The position numbers and the translations under genes were made by a program. A DNA stretch of 64,000 nucleotides from Sphingomonas sp. JC676 (GTDB lineage: Bacteria; Pseudomonadota; Alphaproteobacteria; Sphingomonadales; Sphingomonadaceae), in the NCBI RefSeq assembly GCF_014489075.1, contig NZ_JACTGR010000001.1, positions 372,001 to 436,000 on the forward strand, written 5' to 3'. Each line of letters starts with the position of its first letter. Position 1 is the first letter of the stretch. The notes under the pieces were generated by a model that worked only from the letters and a program-made list of their open reading frames with translations, was not told the DNA's origin and made no database searches. Of the stretch, positions 54,698 to 63,652 are shown piece by piece.

Positions 54698-54720
54698 ATT
54701 CCTACTCAAATGATAGGGAT
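54698..54720. promoter_or_regulatory. 8-7-8 inverted repeat, copy 2
   Basis: Arms ATTCCTAC and ATAGGGAT around a 7-nt centre, 104 nt upstream of the rightward operon. Matching length, spacing and arm sequence with copy 1 point to one dimeric regulator acting on both promoters. Confidence 0.65.
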
Positions 54721-54824
54721 TCTGGCGATCGGCATAGTTTTTCTACGTTCCCCGATCGCCTGGCTTGCGCGCAGCCTTGTGTTCGCGGTCGCCTCCAACG
54801 GCGCCGCGGCATCGGGAGCTAAGC

Positions 54825-55778
54825 ATGCCGCAAATCGGAAAACTGACAGTCAGCCCGCAGGGCTTCGGCGCAATGGGCCTGTCGCACAGCTATGGCCGTG
54901 CGGAGGACGCGCATTCGATCGAGACGCTGCATCGCGCGATCGATCTGGGGATCACCTTCTTCGACACCGCCACTGGCTATGGCAAAGGCCATAACGAGCA
55001 GCTGCTCGGCAGCGCCATCGGCGCGAGGCGCGACCCGCTGGTGATCGCCAGCAAGTTCATCCACCGCCCCGACGGGCCCGACGGCGCGGTGGTCCAGCCG
55101 CGCGAGGCGGTGGAAGCGAGCCTCGAGCGGCTCGGCGTCGATCATATCGACCTCTATTATCTCCACCGCGTCGACAAGGAGATCCCGATCGAGGAATCGG
55201 TGGGGGCGCTCGGCCGTCTCGTCGAGGAAGGGAAGATCGGCGCGGTCGGCGTTTCGGAAGCGAGCGCCGAGCAGATCCGCCGCGCGCACGCCGCCTTTCC
55301 GCTGACCGCGCTGCAGAGCGAATATTCGCTCTGGACTCGTGACGTCGAGGTCGAGATCCTGCCTACCGTCCGCGAGCTCGGCATCGGCTTTGTCGCCTAT
55401 AGCCCGCTCGGCCGCGGATTCCTTGCCGGTGCCGAGGTTTCCGACGCAAACGACGTTCGACGCCAGCACCCACGCTTCCAGCCCGAAGCGATCGCCGCCA
55501 ATGCCGCACGGCGCGAAGCGATCGAACAAGTCGCGGAACGGCTCGGCGCCAGCAATGCGCAGATCGCGCTCGCCTGGCTGCTGTCGAAGGGCGTCGTACC
55601 GATCCCGGGCACCCGGCACATTCATCACCTGAAAGCCAATTGGGCGGCCAACGAGATCGAGCTCGACGCGGCGACGCTGGCCGAGCTGGAGGCCGTCTAT
55701 GTCCGCGGCTCGACCGTCGGCACGCGCTATCCGGCCGATCGCCTGGCCCAGGTGCCACCCGAACCCGTCGCTGCCTGA
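54825..55778 (+). CDS. aldo/keto reductase
   Basis: 317-aa NADPH-dependent reductase of the AKR superfamily (YajO/AKR13-like). The catalytic tetrad is visible: Asp and Tyr in FFDTATGYGKGHNE, Lys in LVIASKF, His in LYYLHRVD. The C-terminal cofactor site is WLLSKGVVPIPGTRHIHHLKAN. GGGAG lies 6 nt before the ATG. It opens the organosulfur operon, 11 nt before the dioxygenase gene, and may reduce an aldehyde released by desulfonation. Confidence 0.93.
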   Translation: MPQIGKLTVSPQGFGAMGLSHSYGRAEDAHSIETLHRAIDLGITFFDTATGYGKGHNEQLLGSAIGARRDPLVIASKFIHRPDGPDGAVVQPREAVEASLERLGVDHIDLYYLHRVDKEIPIEESVGALGRLVEEGKIGAVGVSEASAEQIRRAHAAFPLTALQSEYSLWTRDVEVEILPTVRELGIGFVAYSPLGRGFLAGAEVSDANDVRRQHPRFQPEAIAANAARREAIEQVAERLGASNAQIALAWLLSKGVVPIPGTRHIHHLKANWAANEIELDAATLAELEAVYVRGSTVGTRYPADRLAQVPPEPVAA

Positions 55779-55789
55779 GGAGAATTGGG

Positions 55790-56764
55790 ATGACCATTAC
55801 CGCACTGCGCGCAGACGATGCGCGTGATCGCTTCACCTATGACCATATCACCGTCGAGCCGGTCACGCCCACGATCGGCGCCGAGATCGGTAGCGTCGAT
55901 CTCAGCAAGCCGATCGGCCCGGAGCTTGCCGCCGACATCCAGAAGGCGCTGCACGACTGGCGCGTCGTCTTCTTCCGCGACCAGCATATCGACAACGACC
56001 AGCTCAAGGCATTCGGCCGTGCCTTCGGCCCGCTTACCCCGGCACATCCGATCGCCGAGGGGCTGGAAGACCATCCCGAGATCTGGGAGCGCACGGTCGA
56101 CGAATATCGCACCCGCCGACAGCGCAACGACGCACTGCCACCGGGCCGCGAACCGCCGCGAGATTATAAGGGCTGGCACATCGACATCACCTTCGTCGCC
56201 AATCCCAACCGCTACTCGATCCTCTACGGCGTGGAGATCCCGCCCTATGGCGGCGACACGCTGTTCACCAATCTGATCGAGGCCTATCGCGGGCTGTCGC
56301 CCAGCATCCAGAAGCTGATCGATGGGCTGCAGGCGGTGCATCGCACCAGCGGCTATGACAATGAAGGTCGCAAGCCGCGCCGCGACGGCCGCTCGACGGG
56401 CCCGTTCGTCTCGCTTCACCCGCTGGTGCGGATCCACCCCGAGACGGGCGAGAAGCTGCTGTTCCTCAATCCCGGCACGGTGAGCCACATCGTCGGGCTG
56501 AAGGAGCGCGAGAGCCAGGCGCTGCTCGACCTGCTGTTCTACGAGGCGACGCGGCCCGAATATCAGGTCCGCTTCCACTGGCGGCCCAAGTCTCTGGTGG
56601 TCTGGGACAACCAGGCGGTCGCCCATGCCGGGCCGATCGACTATTCGCACTTCGACCTGCCGCGCGCGGTGCGCCGCATCACCGTGGCCGGCGATTTGCC
56701 CGAGGGTCCGGACGGCTTCCGCAGCCGCCCGCTCGAGGGCGACTTGTTCAACGTGCTCGGCTGA
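55790..56764 (+). CDS. TauD/TfdA-family 2-oxoglutarate dioxygenase
   Basis: 324-aa Fe(II)/2OG dioxygenase. Iron ligands: the HxD in GWHIDITFVANPNR and the distal His in WDNQAVAHAGPIDY; the 2OG-binding Arg is in LPRAVRRITVAGD. GAEIGSVDLSKPIGPE and VVFFRDQHI are typical. In this family sulfonates or alkyl sulfate esters are hydroxylated, releasing sulfite or sulfate and an aldehyde. GGAG precedes the ATG. The stop overlaps the next start by 1 nt (TGATG). Confidence 0.95.
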   Translation: MTITALRADDARDRFTYDHITVEPVTPTIGAEIGSVDLSKPIGPELAADIQKALHDWRVVFFRDQHIDNDQLKAFGRAFGPLTPAHPIAEGLEDHPEIWERTVDEYRTRRQRNDALPPGREPPRDYKGWHIDITFVANPNRYSILYGVEIPPYGGDTLFTNLIEAYRGLSPSIQKLIDGLQAVHRTSGYDNEGRKPRRDGRSTGPFVSLHPLVRIHPETGEKLLFLNPGTVSHIVGLKERESQALLDLLFYEATRPEYQVRFHWRPKSLVVWDNQAVAHAGPIDYSHFDLPRAVRRITVAGDLPEGPDGFRSRPLEGDLFNVLG

Positions 56765-57858
56765 TGCCGCGCGGGCGCAAGCGCACGCCCTGGGGGCTCT
56801 ACGGCCTGACCGCCTTCGTGGCGGTCAGCGTCGCCCTCCTGTTTGCGTTCGCGCCCAACCGCGCGGTGAATGCCGAGCCGGCGGGCGGCGGGCTGGCGCT
56901 CAGCGCGCCGTTGCCTGACCGCGTCGGCAAGGACACGGTGCTGGTCGTCGGCGATCCGGTCACGCAGTGGGTGTTCGAGCACAACGGCTGGGACAAGCAA
57001 CTGCCCTTCCGCATCCGCTGGGCGCAGATCACCGGCGGGCCCGATGTGACCGAAGCGTTTCACGCGAGAGCGCTGGACGTCGGCGTTGGCGCCAATGTCC
57101 CGCCGATCCACGCGATATGGGTCGGGCTGCCGGTCAAGATCATCGCGATCCGCCAGCGCCGCGATCCCGTCGCCACCCCGTCCTTCGTTTGGGGCATCGC
57201 ACCCGGTTCCGGCATCACCCGGTTCGAGGACCTGAAGGGCAGGCGGATCGCGTTCAGCCCGAGCCAGGTGCAGAGCCAGATCGTCGTCCAGACGCTGAAG
57301 GCGGTCGGGCTGTCGACCAAGGACGTGAAGCTGGTGGAGCTGCCCTCCTCGATCGGTGGCGACGTCTACACCAGCGCGCTCGCGAGCAAGGTCGTCGATG
57401 CGGCCCCGATCGGCGGTGGGATCGTCGCCGAACGCTACCTGCGCAAGTTCGGCCGCGACGGCGCCCGGGTGCTCCGTCATCCGCCGTTCCGCGACGATCT
57501 CGTGCTCTCCTATGTGCCGGTCACCACGCTGGAGGACCCCGGCAAGGCAGCCGCGCTGAAGCTCTACATAGGCTGGTGGGTCAAGGCGCAGCAGTGGCAG
57601 CAGGATCACAAGGCCGAGCTGGCGCGTGGTTATTACCAGCAACAACAGGGCTTAAACGCGGCCGACGCCAAGCTGATCGTCGACGCCGCCGGAGACATCG
57701 CGCTGCCCGCCGACTGGAACGACGCGCGTGCCTATCAGCAGGCCGCGATCGACCTGCTCTCCGCCGAGACCGGGCGGCCGCGCTTCGACGCCACCACGCT
57801 CTTCGATCCCCGTTTCGAACCGCTGGCGACGGTACGTCCGCCGCTTGCCCGGCGCTGA
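56764..57858 (+). CDS. ABC transporter substrate-binding protein (sulfonate/taurine type)
   Basis: 364-aa SsuA/TauA-like periplasmic binding protein. The N-terminal hydrophobic stretch (WGLYGLTAFVAVSVALLFAF, from about residue 10) lacks a clear cleavage site, so it may stay anchored. The fold is the NMT1/THI5-like two-lobe type (PFRIRWAQITGGPDVTEAFHARALDVGVGANVPPIH, GSGITRFEDLKGRRIAFSPSQVQSQIVVQTLKAVGL). Partner permease and ATPase follow. Confidence 0.92.
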   Translation: MPRGRKRTPWGLYGLTAFVAVSVALLFAFAPNRAVNAEPAGGGLALSAPLPDRVGKDTVLVVGDPVTQWVFEHNGWDKQLPFRIRWAQITGGPDVTEAFHARALDVGVGANVPPIHAIWVGLPVKIIAIRQRRDPVATPSFVWGIAPGSGITRFEDLKGRRIAFSPSQVQSQIVVQTLKAVGLSTKDVKLVELPSSIGGDVYTSALASKVVDAAPIGGGIVAERYLRKFGRDGARVLRHPPFRDDLVLSYVPVTTLEDPGKAAALKLYIGWWVKAQQWQQDHKAELARGYYQQQQGLNAADAKLIVDAAGDIALPADWNDARAYQQAAIDLLSAETGRPRFDATTLFDPRFEPLATVRPPLARR

Positions 57859-57870
57859 GGAGGCGATGCC

Positions 57871-58761
57871 ATGAACGCCCATAGCTTTCTCGACACCGCC
57901 GGCCGGAGCGGCGCGATTGCGCTGGAGCCGGCAGGCGCCACGATCCCTGAGGCCGGGCGGCCAATGCCCCTGGCCTCGGGCCACCGTATCCGACTGGGCC
58001 TCGACAAGCCGGCGCGCTGGGGCTGGACGCTGGGACCGTTCCTGCTGCTGCTCTACTGGGCGGTCCTGTCCGAGACCGGCTTTCTCGACAGTCGGATTCT
58101 GCCCTCGCCCTGGGTGGCCGTCGAGACCGCGATCGAACTTGTCCGTACGGGCCGGCTGCAGGAGCATCTCGCCGTCTCCGCGTGGCGCGCCGCACAGGGA
58201 CTGGTGCTCGGCACCGTCGCGGGTATCGCCCTCGCTTTACTCTCCGGCCTGAGCCTGCTCGGCGGCTATGTGATCGATGGCTTGGTGCAGCTGAAACGCG
58301 GTGTCCCGGTGCTAGCGCTGATCCCGTTCATGGTGCTGTGGTTTGGCGTCGGCGAGACGATGAAGATCAGCGTGATCGCGATCACGGTCTTCGTGCCGAT
58401 CTATCTCCACACCCACAATGCGCTGCGCGCTATCGACATACGGCAGGTGGAGCTGGCGGAGACGCTCGGGCTGAGCCATGTGCAGTTCATCCGCCACGTC
58501 GTGCTGCCGGGCGCCCTGCCGGGGCTCCTGCTAGGGCTGCGCTTCGGCGTGACGGCGTCGTGGCTGGCGCTGGTGGTGGTCGAGCAGCTCAATGCCACCA
58601 GCGGCATCGGCTATATGGTCACGCTGGCGCGCAACTATGCCCAGACCGATGTGATGCTGGTCGGGCTCGTCGTGTACGCGCTGCTCGGCCTCGCCTCGGA
58701 CGCGGTGGTGCGCCTCTTCCAAGCCCGGGCGCTCAGCTGGCGCAGGACGCTGGCCGGATGA
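57871..58761 (+). CDS. ABC transporter permease (SsuC-like)
   Basis: 296-aa inner-membrane permease with six helices. The EAA loop that contacts the ATPase is LAETLGLSHVQFIRHVVLPGALPGLLLGLRFG. The first 55 residues form a longer cytoplasmic leader than in E. coli SsuC. GAGGAGG precedes the ATG. Overlaps the ATPase gene by 4 nt. Confidence 0.93.
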   Translation: MNAHSFLDTAGRSGAIALEPAGATIPEAGRPMPLASGHRIRLGLDKPARWGWTLGPFLLLLYWAVLSETGFLDSRILPSPWVAVETAIELVRTGRLQEHLAVSAWRAAQGLVLGTVAGIALALLSGLSLLGGYVIDGLVQLKRGVPVLALIPFMVLWFGVGETMKISVIAITVFVPIYLHTHNALRAIDIRQVELAETLGLSHVQFIRHVVLPGALPGLLLGLRFGVTASWLALVVVEQLNATSGIGYMVTLARNYAQTDVMLVGLVVYALLGLASDAVVRLFQARALSWRRTLAG

Positions 58762-59501
58762 GCGCGGCGGTCCGAATCCGCGGCCTCACCCGCCGCTTCA
58801 CCGCCAAGGGCGTGCTCGAGGGCGTCAACCTCGACATCGCGCCCGGCGAGTTCGTCGCGCTGCTCGGCCGCAGCGGCTCGGGCAAGAGCACCTTGCTGCG
58901 CGCGCTCGCCAATCTCGATCACGAGGCCCAAGGCACTGGCGAAATCCGCGTGCCCGAGCGCATCTCGGTGGTGTTCCAGGACGCTCGCCTGTTGCCTTGG
59001 AAGCGGGTGCTGGAGAATGTCGTGCTGGGCCTAGGCGTACGCGATGCCCGGGCGCGCGGCCGCCAGGCGCTCGCCGAAGTCGAGCTTTCCGGCCGCGAAC
59101 GCTCCTGGCCGCACGAGCTATCGGGTGGCGAGCAGCAGCGCGTGGCGCTGGCCCGCTCGCTGGTCCGCGAGCCGCAACTGCTGCTCGCCGACGAACCGTT
59201 CGGTGCGCTCGATGCACTCACCCGCATCCGGATGCACGCGCTCCTGCGCCGCCTTTCCGAGACGCACCGGCCCGCCGTGCTGCTGGTCACGCACGACGTC
59301 GCCGAGGCGATCGAACTCGCCGATCGCATCGTCATCCTGGAGGAGGGGCGGATCATTCGCGACGTCAGGGTCGCACTGCCGCTCGAAGGCCCGATCCGGC
59401 GCGAGCGGTTCGCCGCTCTTCAGCATGAACTCCTGGCGCTGTTCGGGATCGATGACGATCCCGCGCTTGCCCACCACGCGAAGGAAAGGAACGTCGCATG
59501 A
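58758..59501 (+). CDS. ABC transporter ATP-binding protein (SsuB-like)
   Basis: 247-aa ATPase. Walker A GRSGSGKST, Q-loop VVFQDARLLPW, signature LSGGEQQRVALARSL, Walker B LLLADEPFGALD, and His switch LLVTHDV. The motif set and length match the nitrate/sulfonate/taurine importer group. ATG overlaps the permease stop (ATGA), and its stop overlaps the monooxygenase start. Confidence 0.95.
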   Translation: MSAAVRIRGLTRRFTAKGVLEGVNLDIAPGEFVALLGRSGSGKSTLLRALANLDHEAQGTGEIRVPERISVVFQDARLLPWKRVLENVVLGLGVRDARARGRQALAEVELSGRERSWPHELSGGEQQRVALARSLVREPQLLLADEPFGALDALTRIRMHALLRRLSETHRPAVLLVTHDVAEAIELADRIVILEEGRIIRDVRVALPLEGPIRRERFAALQHELLALFGIDDDPALAHHAKERNVA

Positions 59502-60871
59502 CCGAACGCAAGCTGCGTCTGGGAGCCTTTTTGCAGGCGACCGGACATCATGTCTCCGCTTGGCTGCATCCCGACGCCCAGGCCGATGCGGGTCACAATC
59601 TCGACCATTACAAGGCGCTGGCCCGGACCGCCGAACGCGGCAAGTTCGACCTGGTCTTCGTCGCCGACAGCCCGGGCGGCTATGCCGATTTCACCGACGC
59701 CGAAACCTTCCAGCAGAATGCCAAGGCGGCGCATTTCGAGCCGGTGACGCTCTGGGCCGCGCTGGCGCAGGTGACCGAACGCATCGGCTTCGTCGCGACC
59801 TCGACCACCACGTACGAGGACCCGTACACCACCGCGCGGAAATTCGCCTCGCTCGATTGGGTGAGCGGCGGACGTGCGGCCTGGAACGTCGTCACGACGG
59901 GGGCCGACGTCTCCGCGAACTTCAGCCGCACCGAGCATCTCGAGCATTCGAAGCGTTACGAACGGGCTGAGGAATATATCGATGTCGTGAAGGGGCTGTG
60001 GGACAGTTATGACGACGACGCCTTTGTCCGCGATCGGGCGAGCGGCGTCTATCTCGACCTCGACAGGTTCCATGTCCTGAACCATGTCGGCCCGCACTTC
60101 CAGGTGCGCGGTCCGCTGAACATCGCCCGGCCGCCCCAGGGCTATCCGGTGATCGTCCAGGCGGGCGCCTCCGAGCCTGGCCGGGAGCTGGCCGCTCGGA
60201 CCGCCGAGGTGATCTTCACCGCAAACTTGGTGCTTGGCGACGCGCAGGAATTCTACGCCGACGTGAAGGGGCGGCTGGCGAAATATGGCCGCCGCGCCGA
60301 GGATCTGCTGGTAATGCCGGGAGTCTTCGCCGTCCTCGGTGGCACCGAGGCCGAAGCGCGCAGTCGCTACGAGGAGCTGCAGGCGCTGGTCCATCCGGCA
60401 GTGGCCTGGAGCATCCTGCGGCGCCACTATCAAGGCATCGATCTGTCCGGCTATTCGCTCGACGACATCGCCCCGCCGCTGCCGCGCGACACCAATGGCA
60501 GCAAGAGCCGCCTCAAACTGGTATCGGACTTGGTCGAGCGCGAGCGGCCGACGCTGCGCCAGCTCTATCGCGAGGTCTCCACGGCGCGCGGCCACCTCAC
60601 CACCGTCGGGACGCCCGAGCAGGTCGCCGACGTCATCCAGACTTGGTTCAAGCAAGGCGCAGCCGACGGCTTCAACGTAATGCCGCCGATCCTGCCGAGC
60701 GGGCTGATCGAATTCGTCGACGAAGTGGTGCCGATTCTCCAGCGCCGGGGCCTGTTCCGCGAGGAATATGAGGGCCGCACGCTGCGCGAGAATCTGGGAC
60801 TGGCACGCCCGACGAGCGGCGCGGGCCTGCGCAACCGCGACGCCGTACCCGAAGCGGCGACCGGCGCATGA
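59498..60871 (+). CDS. FMN-dependent monooxygenase (NtaA/SnaA/DszA/SoxA family)
   Basis: 457-aa flavin-dependent monooxygenase of the bacterial luciferase-like fold. It opens MTERKLRLGAFLQATGHHVSAWLHPDA and continues with FDLVFVADSPGGY, RIGFVATSTTTYEDPYTTARKFASLDWVSGGRAAWNVVT and SKRYERAEEYIDVVKGLWDSY, all typical of this two-component group. It uses reduced FMN from a partner reductase to oxidise a sulfur- or nitrogen-containing substrate. The next gene encodes a nitroreductase-fold protein that could be that partner. Confidence 0.95.
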   Translation: MTERKLRLGAFLQATGHHVSAWLHPDAQADAGHNLDHYKALARTAERGKFDLVFVADSPGGYADFTDAETFQQNAKAAHFEPVTLWAALAQVTERIGFVATSTTTYEDPYTTARKFASLDWVSGGRAAWNVVTTGADVSANFSRTEHLEHSKRYERAEEYIDVVKGLWDSYDDDAFVRDRASGVYLDLDRFHVLNHVGPHFQVRGPLNIARPPQGYPVIVQAGASEPGRELAARTAEVIFTANLVLGDAQEFYADVKGRLAKYGRRAEDLLVMPGVFAVLGGTEAEARSRYEELQALVHPAVAWSILRRHYQGIDLSGYSLDDIAPPLPRDTNGSKSRLKLVSDLVERERPTLRQLYREVSTARGHLTTVGTPEQVADVIQTWFKQGAADGFNVMPPILPSGLIEFVDEVVPILQRRGLFREEYEGRTLRENLGLARPTSGAGLRNRDAVPEAATGA

Positions 60872-61671
60872 GCGTGGTCGAACGCTATCGCGCCGCCGAG
60901 GGCCTGGAGCTGCGCGCCAATGCGGTGATCGACGGTCTGCTCGCCCATCGATCGGTGCGCGCCTATCTGCCCGAGCCGTTGCCGGAGGGTACGATCGAGA
61001 CGCTGGTCGCCGCCGCCCAATCCGCGCCATCCTCGTCGAACCTCCAGGTGTGGAGCGTGGTCGCTGTCGAGGAGCAGGACCGCAAGGCCCGATTGGCGGC
61101 GCTCGCCGGCAACCAGAAGCACATCGTCGAGGCGCCGCTGCTGCTGGTCTGGCTGATCGACTTCGATCGCCTCACACAGCTCGGCAAGGTCGCCGGGCGG
61201 GCACCGCATGCCCTCGACTACACCGAGACCTTCCTGCTCGGTGCCGTGGACACGGCACTGGCAGCGCAGAATGCCGTCGTGGCGCTCGAATCCCTGGGGC
61301 TTGGCTCGGTCTATATCGGCGGCATCCGCAACCATCCGGCGGAAGTCGCCGAAGAGCTCGGCCTGCCGCCACGGGTCTTTCCCCTCGTCGGACTGGCGGT
61401 GGGCAAGCCCGACCCCGCCCGCGCCGCATCGATCAAGCCGCGCCTGCCTCAATCCTCAGTCCTGTACCGCGAGTGCTACAATTGGGGGGAAGCGAGCCAC
61501 GACGCCGCGGAGCAGTATAATGCCCGCCTCCGCGCCTTTCAGCGCCAGGAAGCGCTGCCGGAAATCGACTGGACCGCCTTGGCACTTCGCCGAACCGCCG
61601 GACCGGAATCGATGGCCGGCCGCGACCGTTTGAAGAGCATCCTGCAAAGACGGGGCTTCGCACTCCGCTGA
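60868..61671 (+). CDS. nitroreductase-fold NAD(P)H:flavin oxidoreductase
   Basis: 267-aa FMN protein of the NfsA/FRP type. The FMN phosphate-binding segment HRSVRAYLPEPLPEGTIETLVAAAQSAPSSSNLQVWSVV is complete, and ALESLGLGSVYIGGIRNHP and VFPLVGLAVGKP are family features. It overlaps the monooxygenase gene by 4 nt and ends the operon. It probably supplies reduced FMN, in place of the SsuE-type reductase, which is absent. Confidence 0.93.
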   Translation: MSVVERYRAAEGLELRANAVIDGLLAHRSVRAYLPEPLPEGTIETLVAAAQSAPSSSNLQVWSVVAVEEQDRKARLAALAGNQKHIVEAPLLLVWLIDFDRLTQLGKVAGRAPHALDYTETFLLGAVDTALAAQNAVVALESLGLGSVYIGGIRNHPAEVAEELGLPPRVFPLVGLAVGKPDPARAASIKPRLPQSSVLYRECYNWGEASHDAAEQYNARLRAFQRQEALPEIDWTALALRRTAGPESMAGRDRLKSILQRRGFALR

Positions 61672-61995
61672 CGCGGAAGTCGCGCCCGCGCTGTCTGAAC
61701 GACCGCTTCCAGATACGATGTAGATCGCATCCAACGACTGTTTTTGGGCGCATAGCCGTCAATTATGATGCGAGTTTGCGATGGCCGCATTGGAATTGCT
61801 GCGTCTACGATCGCGCGCAGCGATCTCGTTGTTCGTGTTCGGTCGTCGAAGCCCGTCTCCAGGGCCGCCCGCGCGGGCCCGCCTCCCGTCCAGCAACACC
61901 TCTCGATAATCGACGGCCGGATTTGCGGATCGAAATTGGGAAAGGCTGACCCAAGCGAAGGCGTGGGCGCGCATCTCCGACCCTCGCGCGGACCG
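61672..61995. other. intergenic region between convergent genes, nothing supported
   Basis: 324 nt between the organosulfur operon and the leftward flavoprotein gene. Short open frames overlap on both strands without ribosome sites; no repeat or strong hairpin was seen. Confidence 0.55.
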
Positions 61996-63135
61996 TTATG
62001 TCGCAGTGGCCAGGGGGCCGCCAAAGAGCTCGACCACGCTCTGTGGCGCCTCGTCGCCGAAGAAGCGCGTCAGATTCCGCGCGGATTCGAGGGCGGTTTC
62101 GGTGCTTCGCGGGAAGAGGCCGATCTCGAAAGCGCTAAGCGCTGCTTCGACGTCGTCGGGGTTGGTCAGAAGCGCTTGAGCGAGCTCGGCACCGTCATAC
62201 ATTGCAAGGTTGGCACCTTCGCCGGCGAACGGAGACATCAGGTGCGCGGCATCGCCGAGCAGAGTGAGTCCCGATACCCTGTCCCACCGAAATCCGATCG
62301 GTAGCGCGTAGATCGGGCGAAGCACGGGTTCGATCTCGCTCGCCGTAATGAAATTCGTCAGTTCGGGCGCCCATCCTTCGAACTGCTCGGCGATCCGGCG
62401 GAGACCGGCCGAGGGGTCGCTGAAGTCGATCGAAGCGATCCAGGCTTCAGATTTGTTCAAGGCCACGTAGCCCCGCAGCGTACCGTCCGCGTAGCGATGC
62501 ACGAGGATGCCCTTGCCTGGCGCGACGGCCATGAGCGTCCCGCTACCGATCGCTTTGGCGCTCGCCTCGTGGCGAGTGTCGCCGTCAAAGATGCATATCT
62601 CGACGAAGCAGGTGCCGACGTATTCGGGTTTCGAGGACGACAGGAGCGGGCGGACCTTTGACCATGCGCCATCGGCGCCGACGATCACGTGGGAGGTGAC
62701 CATGGTGCCGTTGGCGAAGGCGATCCGGTATCCTGCGTCCCTTGCCGCTTCGATCGACATGACCTTGTGATCCCATCGAATCGCTTCAGCGGGGATCGAA
62801 CCGATGAGCAGCCGCCGCAGATCTCCTCGATCAACTTCGGGTCGCTCGCCAGTGTGGCTGCCCGGCTTGTCGAACAGCACGTTTCCGCCCCGATCGACAA
62901 CGCGCTTCGCATCCTCGCCGGGCCGGACGATCTTCAGGAAGGGCTCGAATAGCCCTGCGGCCTTGAGGGCGATCTGACCATTGTGCTCATGGATGTCGAG
63001 CAGGCCGCCCTGCGCTCTCTCGTCCGCTGACGCCTCCGCCTCGTAGATGGTCGCCTCTACACCGTGGCGATGGAGGACGCGGGCCAGCGTGAGGCCACCG
63101 AGTCCAGCGCCAATGATAGTAATCGGATTCCGCAT
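61996..63135 (-). CDS. TetX-like FAD-dependent monooxygenase
   Basis: 379-aa aromatic-ring hydroxylase-type flavoprotein. The FAD motif is [30 protein letters not shown]; the second motif is [16 protein letters not shown], and the GD segment is [31 protein letters not shown]. It resembles TetX and related monooxygenases that hydroxylate polycyclic or aromatic compounds. AGGAG lies 7 nt before the ATG at 63135. Whether it acts on tetracyclines cannot be judged from sequence alone. Confidence 0.92.
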   Translation of the reverse strand: MRNPITIIGAGLGGLTLARVLHRHGVEATIYEAEASADERAQGGLLDIHEHNGQIALKAAGLFEPFLKIVRPGEDAKRVVDRGGNVLFDKPGSHTGERPEVDRGDLRRLLIGSIPAEAIRWDHKVMSIEAARDAGYRIAFANGTMVTSHVIVGADGAWSKVRPLLSSSKPEYVGTCFVEICIFDGDTRHEASAKAIGSGTLMAVAPGKGILVHRYADGTLRGYVALNKSEAWIASIDFSDPSAGLRRIAEQFEGWAPELTNFITASEIEPVLRPIYALPIGFRWDRVSGLTLLGDAAHLMSPFAGEGANLAMYDGAELAQALLTNPDDVEAALSAFEIGLFPRSTETALESARNLTRFFGDEAPQSVVELFGGPLATAT

Positions 63136-63652
63136 GTTCGCGCTCCTGTTGGCGTCGTCAGCGCCCAGGGGCGATGCAAGCCGCCATTGGCCTGACAAGT
63201 GTCAGGCGGTTACTTTCGGAGACGCTGGCCGAACCGCGCGAAGCGCGATTGACGTGTATTCGACGGGCTGCCGGACAAGATATCGAGGTCTGGCCGTCGT
63301 TTTTCGCGACAGGCGGTGGATAAGCTTCTCTCGAGGGCGAAGCAAGGCAGACAATCGGGTTCAGGCGGTGGTCGATGCGATCGCCTCGATATCTTCGCGG
63401 TGGGCCACGCCGCGCCTCTCAGGATCCTGACCGTCAGCGCCGCCTGGTATGCCGCGCACCGGCCGCCGGTTGAGCGCGGCGCGTCCTGCCGAAAGCTCCT
63501 GTGCAACTTCCGCGACGCGGCGCCCGAGGAACTCCGCGGTGCGGATGTCCGAAAATGGCGGAGCGACCTCGCCACCCTGGTCCATCTCGGCCTGGCCGGC
63601 CATGCGGAGTGTGTAGCTGTCGCGATTCGGGATGTCCTCGCGTTCCGGTCGC
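63136..63652. other. 517-nt region without a supported gene
   Basis: Between the flavoprotein gene and the SDR gene. Open frames exist on both strands (for example 63361-63720 minus, 63316-63792 plus) but none has a ribosome site or a recognised family. A minus-strand stretch with MAGQAEMDQGGEVAPPFSD and FLGRRVAEVAQELS looks slightly protein-like and could be a relic. The promoter of the flavoprotein gene must lie at the left end. Confidence 0.5.

Larger units (their letters stand above)
54410..54824. other. divergent control region of the receptor and the organosulfur operon
   Basis: 415 nt, more AT-rich than the flanking genes, holding two copies of an 8-7-8 inverted repeat (54529-54551 and 54698-54720). 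No supported gene; open frames here have no ribosome sites. Confidence 0.75.
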
